From Pseudoips prasinana (Eukaryota > Arthropoda > Insecta > Lepidoptera > Nolidae): 64,000 nt of DNA. Shown piece after piece: positions 58,420 through 64,000 of this stretch. Under the pieces are notes generated by a model. That model had not been told where the DNA came from. It saw nothing but the letters and a program-made list of their open reading frames with translations, and ran no database searches. Position 1 is the first letter of the stretch. Every line of letters begins with the position of its first letter. The DNA lies in contig OX621252.1 of NCBI GenBank assembly GCA_951640165.1, forward strand, positions 3,814,501 through 3,878,500, written 5' to 3'. A program made the translations under genes and the position numbers.

Positions 58420-58506
58420 CGGGGCTCCCCAGAAACACGGAGGAGTAGACCCTCCGCGCCACGTCGGGTGGCGACGACCATTCACGTCGCGACGGACACC
58501 ATTTGC
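58420..58506 (-). CDS. hth: homothorax exon: conserved WC..RREWSSP segment upstream of the homeodomain
   Basis: An 87-nt exon, too short for ordinary ORF detection and read correctly only in one minus-strand frame. After a TTTTCGTTTTCCAG acceptor come GC (end of a Gly codon), then 28 codons containing K-W-C-P-S-R-R-E-W-S-S-P and V-Y-S-S-V-F-L-G-S-P, then a single G before a consensus GTGAGT donor. Insect Homothorax has a very similar stretch (WCRREWSSP...RRLYSSVFLGSP) between the MEIS/HM domain and the homeodomain. Both flanking introns are phase 1, so the exon is symmetric and can be skipped without a frameshift. Its final G joins the GA that opens the exon at 18011 to give Gly followed by DASNAS. 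The function of this segment is unknown to me; it lies outside the two named domains. Confidence 0.9.
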
Positions 58507-59619
58507 CTGGAAAACGAAAAATAAAATAAGTTTAATAAAAATAATGAAGTATGGAATGTGCATGTTGGATTCAGGAATAAGAGACACGTACTTAGTATGT
58601 AGGTAAGTCAGGCTATTATATTTTGTATGGGCTTTATGGAATAAGCTTTCTTATGCTATATTTTGGCGGAATTATTATCCTTATTGAAAGGAAAGCCGCT
58701 GAATTTAAGAACAGCTAAGTCTATGGCATTATTTTAAAGACTAGAATTACTTAACAGGATCTTAAATTCTCAACGGTAACTTAAATCAATAAAACGGTTG
58801 TCATTTACATAGATAAAAAAGCGCTTGTAAATAGTTGGATTTTGATATTACAAGTTAACTATAAATATTTAATTCTAAGTAAAAATAGATTATTAAATTA
58901 TTTATATTTAATGGTTTGAAAATATAATTATATTATAATTCTAAATAATGTTGTACTTATAAAGTTTTAAGTAAGTTCAGAAAATGCCGTCGGATCGCAC
59001 ACATTCCAAACTAAGTTCCATATAATAGTTTTATATAAATAGAATTAAGGTTATGAGATATACCGAGATAATTAAGAAACTGTTTAATTGTTAAATTATT
59101 AAGCAGGAATCATTTAAAAAGGTTATAATAATTACCCAGATACAATACAATTACAATATGACAATTACATATACGAGACTTACACTTACGAGAACACGTG
59201 ATCACAAGTTATAATAAAAAAAAATCAAATAAATAGTTTTTAGTTTTAATCAAATTGCCTACTTTTAATCACGGTATATGGTAAATGATTAAAAACCCCC
59301 CGATAGAAATCGACAGCTATATTTTAAAATTAAAGTTGTGATGGAAATTAGTTTTATATATTGACATGATATTGAACGTGAGGTAACGCAACCAATTTTA
59401 AGTGAAACGGCAGATTAATAAAAAAAATAGAACGTAAGGGGTGTTTAAAAATAAACGGAGATATTCTACGTTCGTCTATGGTCTTACAAGGAGTCCATAG
59501 GCGGTGTTGACGAACGTGTGGACTGTAATAATGCCGTTCAAATGGAAAAAGATGGTGATTTCATGTAGAACTAATAATTAACTTTTACGTAAAGGCAGCA
59601 AGTAAGCCATATCTAATAC

Positions 59620-59770
59620 TAGTAACAGGAAGTCGAATGCTACCGCCTTCAAGTGCTACAGTTCCAGAAGCAAGAATCATTATTATGATTCTTGCTTCTA
59701 GAACTGTAGCTGTAACTGTTCCTATTAGAAGTTGAATGCTACCGTGTCCAAGGGCTACAGATCTACTAAC
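59620..59770. repeat. Imperfect duplicated unit with an internal hairpin
   Basis: AGTCGAATGCTACCGCCTTC and GCTACAGTTCCAGAAGC, then the inverted GCTTCTAGAACTGTAGC, then AGTTGAATGCTACCGTGTCC and GGGCTACAG. The middle AAGCAAGAATCATTATTATG pairs with GATTCTTGCTTCTAGAACTG as a hairpin of about 22-bp stem. Confidence 0.75.
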
Positions 59771-60719
59771 ATAGCGCCAAACTGTAGCAACATATATGTT
59801 ATAACATAAATCATTCATCAATCAACAATTTTAAAAATAATATAAATTAATTTTTACTCTAGTCTATCCTCTTAGTATGTACATATAACTACTGGTACTT
59901 TTATATAGACATTGTACTTAAATATAAAGTTAATAATGTATAAAGTATATTTTTCTACATGTAGGTGTATATAAATATTAGTATGTAATTGCATTATTGA
60001 ACTCATTCTAATTATATCATGTGTATTTGAAATTCAAATTAGAACCCGTCTTCCAACCAATCGGAAACAGGTAGTTTGAGTTTCCGAAGCATTACAAACT
60101 AAATAATATAATAATAATAATAAGCACCTAGCACACTTAAAAGAACTTGAAAAAAATATTTTATCTTGTCTATGCAAATTTTTATAAAATGACGCAAACT
60201 GCCCAGTAATATGTATGTATGATAATGTAATTTACCATACAATTTGTACTATTTTAATACACTTGATAATGCAAGTGCCGTCGGGTGAAATATCATTACC
60301 ATTCTTTCTAATGTTTTCCACATACGACATCATTTTTTCAAGAATTCGATTCCAAAAGAAAAAAAAAACATACATTAAGCTTTTCCCGCCTATCTAATGG
60401 ATTTGTCCAACTCTCTCAGGACCCCGGTGTCATTACGAGAAAAACATACAGAAAAAAAATACGAAAAAATACGAATAAAAAAAACACCTCTTGGGAGAAA
60501 GAAGGTGTTGCCGCCCCTAGTCTTTTCTTACCCCAAAATGAGGGGAGGCAATATCATACACCATTAGCAATTTCGCTACTTTTTTAACGGTGTCGCACTG
60601 TATATTATTGTGTTCGGTAATGCAGCGGGACGCGCCCGTTAGTTCCAACCTGTGAGCAACAGAGGGCATTATTACAAGTTCAACAATATAAGCAACGCAC
60701 ACCATATACGATGTTCATT

Positions 60720-60990
60720 TAAATGTTTAATTGAAAAATAGTAAGTTTGGTCGCGCGCCGGTGCTCACCGCGGGGGGCACGCGTTATTTTAAAAGAACTC
60801 AACCACCATAATTTTCTCTCGCTTTATGTTCCTTTTTCGAAATTCGTAATTCGAACAAAAGCGCGCGGCGCAATGGTGCATGCATGATTGATAGCGGCGC
60901 GGTGACGTCACATACACACTCGCAACATTACATTTTCGAAATTCAAATTCTCTTGACCTCCTCTCGCTGTTTACTAACGCTCTCATTCTA
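60720..60990. promoter_or_regulatory. GC-rich intronic block with TGATTGAT and TGACGTCA motifs
   Basis: GGTCGCGCGCCGGTGCTCAC, GCGCGCGGCGCAATGGTGCA, then TGATTGAT (60885-60892, a Hox/Extradenticle-type octamer) and TGACGTCA (60903-60910, CRE-type) 10 bp apart. In a 64-kb sequence single octamers are expected by chance, so the call rests mainly on the composition. Confidence 0.35.
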
Positions 60991-63900
60991 TGCAATCTTG
61001 GTAGGTGCCTTTATAGCCAATTTGCGTTTTCCCAACCCCAAGTAATAGCAAACTTAAACTGGAAAACATAAAGTAGAATTACATCGTTGAAAAAAAGCGA
61101 AAATTACCCCATCCCGCTCACGGTACAAGTTAACGCCATAAACAAATAGTAAAAATCTTGTAACCGAAATAAGGCGGCACTCTAAATAAGAATTAAAGTA
61201 AAATTGCTGAGGTGTGAGTCCCCGGGCGTGAGGGGCATTAGCGGAGCTCCTCGCGACGATATTCATAACGCGAAAAATTGTAATAACCTGGCGAATGTCA
61301 GAATAGGGCAGCTTTTTATATGGGGGCGAGGGCAAGGGAGTTTTGTTAAAGAAATTGTCTAAATATGCCCGTTACGCTACTCACATGTGACGATAATAAA
61401 AAAAGGAATAACACCAGTTCGTACCGGATATTCTGTACAGGAAAGCGTAAATTTAACGACATAAAAATTAAAAGTCTCCTACTACGACTCTAAGTAGCTT
61501 TTTAAAGTGTAAAAAGTGTGATAAAGTGACAGTAAGAAATGCATAAAAATGATAGTAATATTTTAATGGCACATATTATACAGAACGAATTTGCTGGAAG
61601 TGTGCAAAAAATTGAATTTCGAACCGACTATAGCTGGTTGGACTTTTCTATAATTCATTCATTTTTTAAATTTATAAAGTCAGTGTTTGTAAAAGATGGC
61701 ACCAGTTACCATATTTGTAGCAATGAATCACTTTAAAGTTGAATTTTTAGGTACTATTAATGTTGTTAAGCCTTTAATAAAATTGCTAGCTCGTATAAAG
61801 TAATAACTGTATTCATGGGACTGTGAATTCAGTAATTATGTTTTTCATAAATAATAATAGTTAGGTATTTAAATTCAACTAACGTTATATAAGAAAACTA
61901 TATATATACTATCTTATTTGATGCTTCAGAACCTTAAATGTATAAAATTACCTTATATGAACGATTACTTGAAATGGTGTTTTACGAATATGATTTAGGT
62001 AATACTGTCTTCCTTATATATTTGATTATTAATAGTCTAGCAGTAAATTTTCCAAATAAAATTTAGTCTAACTCGGAAAATAGGCATACGGCGATAGTAA
62101 ACGGTTACCATGGCCTAAAACGCAATTCCCGCGTTGTCCATTAATGACCTAACCCATATCCAACACCTGAAGTATACCTACCTAGTAAGTTACTTCCCCA
62201 GTCGAGCTGACCAAAGAGTGAAAGAAAGCTGTGCAATTACGTAAAATAGCACATATTAAAGTTACATTCAATAAACATTGGCGTCTGCCTTTGGCATGAT
62301 CGCAGCAGAAGGGTTACGTTTATAACAATTTTATTAATATCACGTTTACGTTAAGCCTTCTGTTTCAATCAATCGATCATCGGTAATATAAATTGTAGGG
62401 TACATCCAAGAAGATTAACGAAGGCTAAAAACAAAAAAAAAACAAGATTCAAACAATCCTTCCATTTAACTTAAATTCCACCGATTAACACAAAATAACA
62501 CAGTATCCCAACATTTAACAGTGCTACAAAAAGAACAATTATAAATACAGCGAAATAGTGTATACTTAGAAAATGTTAATAAATAGCTATTATAGGTGAA
62601 ATTAACTGCGTGGAATAAATTATGCCTTTGGAGATCTCGGTGTTTGATTCGGACAATCACTGTTATTATGGATAATTGCAGCGGTTCTCAAAGTTGGGTG
62701 CGTTTGTCTTTTCTGAGATGGTATTAAAAGATGATGTAAAATATATTTGTTATTATTTGCAACAAGCTTTCCGAGCGGCTGCATTCGCATAATCCGTCGG
62801 GGAAAGGATATCTTTCTGGAAAAATGGTACCTGATACCTTTTGCGTATACCCTGATCACAACGTTGCGACTTATGTGCAAACCTACATGATGGTTGGTTT
62901 AGTAGTTGGTTAGCCTATTTATATTTGCATTTATAATGTTATTTAACGAACTAACGTACGCATTAAAACTCCTGCATTCAAGCCCTAGATCTAAAATAAT
63001 ATTGTAATTTTGGTTCAAAACTTATATTAAATAACAAAATCAAGCAGAATATTGAAAGTATTATGGCTTCTATAACTCCAATAAAGAGAAATGGAGTCAT
63101 TAAAGTAACCTGACTGCCTAGTTAAATAAGTAAAACAAAATGTAAAAGATCTCAATTCTTTGGTATTTTAGAAACAGTACAATATTGACAATGAAATAAT
63201 AAATATAACATTATGGATCATATGGACATATTATGGATTTATTTCATCGTAACCTCTATTTTCATATGTAACCTTACAGTATACTTCACTTCACAATCAA
63301 CAACATTCTAGAAAGTCATCCCAAAGATTTAAAACAAATTTTGAGAACCACTGTTCCCAATGATAGATATCAAAACAGTATTCCGAAGCACCAATTGTTT
63401 TAATTCGTTAAAACAAAAAGAATTATGAATGTTAATTATTGTGTTTTGGTGCGAATCCCCACTATTGTTCTCGTGTTTATTGTTTAATTGGTTTTTAATC
63501 ATTGGTTGCAGTGTGTAACAAGCCTTATATGTAATAGTTTTAATAAATGGCTACGGTTTGTGACTGGCCTTATATGTAAGAAAAAGATTCGTTTAATTGT
63601 TTATGGTTGAAAAGAGATCGCTGAACCAGAAATATATTAGCCGCGAACAAAATTAAAATGAAATTGTGTGTCAGATGAAAGAAATTAAATTTATTTAATA
63701 AACAATACACCACCGACATTTGACGATATAACTTATCAATTTATTCATGTTTAAGTACTAGTTCTGTGTAATAAATAATAATAATTATCCTATAGTATTG
63801 CAATGCAATCAAATAGGTATAGAATTTAGTTAACTTAAAATATCATGACCATAGTAAATTCTTTTTTAAACAGTTATTTTTAATTTCAGTGTTGACTGTC

Positions 63901-64000
63901 AAAACACAAAGTTTTTTTTTTAATTTACTTTTTAATTTAGTTACGAAAAGTTTTATAAAAAGTTATTATTGAATTGAAACATTGCTTTTACATTTAAAAG

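Larger units (their letters stand above)
58507..64000 (-). other. hth: homothorax intron upstream of the 87-nt exon (5' end outside the window)
   Basis: Right of the acceptor at 58508-58507. The polypyrimidine tract TTTTCGTTTTCC is visible. No MEIS/HM-domain exon could be recognised up to 64000. Mostly AT-rich with no transposon family identified, apart from an imperfect duplicated and inverted unit at 59.62-59.77 kb and a GC-rich block at 60.72-60.99 kb. Confidence 0.65.

Overview
The window is eukaryotic, AT-rich and almost entirely non-coding. Two short coding exons on the minus strand are recognisable, and both belong to the TALE homeobox gene homothorax (hth, the Meis orthologue). The repeats point to Lepidoptera: Lep1-type non-autonomous Helitrons (TC 5' end, GC hairpin then CTAG 3' end), several tRNA-derived SINE families with intact A/B boxes, and RTE-like LINE 3' ends with their short non-autonomous derivatives. 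I cannot resolve genus or species.

Layout, in hth reading order (right to left). 58507-64000 is upstream intron. 58420-58506 is an 87-nt exon bounded by phase-1 introns, encoding a conserved WC..RREWSSP...SSVFLGSP segment. 18012-58419 is an intron of about 40.4 kb. 17863-18011 is a 149-nt exon carrying the acidic linker and the first part of the TALE homeodomain, ending at ...LFQHLT. 1-17862 is the start of the next intron; the exon for the rest of the homeodomain (HPYPS... to the recognition helix) is not visible and should lie left of the window. The phases of the two exons match (codon G|GA), so they can be spliced directly.

The introns alternate between transposon-dense stretches (about 1-14.5 kb, 22-30 kb, 37-42 kb, 52-54 kb) and stretches where I see no transposon (about 14.5-18, 30-32.8, 42.7-47.5, 48.8-52.3, 54.1-58.4 and 58.5-64 kb). 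Several of the latter hold GC/CpG-rich islands, the strongest at about 51.25-52.28 kb. These are candidate cis-regulatory or alternative-promoter sequences; this is inference, because conservation cannot be seen in one sequence.

Mobile elements include a 2.3 kb cut-and-paste transposon derivative with about 120-130-bp inverted termini, a TAA target duplication and a Cys8 coding remnant; MITEs with recognisable termini (344 bp with TACAAT duplication, 171 bp with TTA duplication); and Helitrons inserted into SINEs so cleanly that the empty site can be read. There is also a 423-bp near-perfect palindrome at 38.6-39.1 kb and a 108-bp hairpin with perfect 52-bp arms at 42.6 kb.

I found no convincing new multi-gene system. 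The observation I rate highest is a pair of tandem splice donors 15 nt apart on the homeodomain exon. Use of the distal, better-matching GTAAGT would add five in-frame residues beside the PYP loop of the homeodomain.
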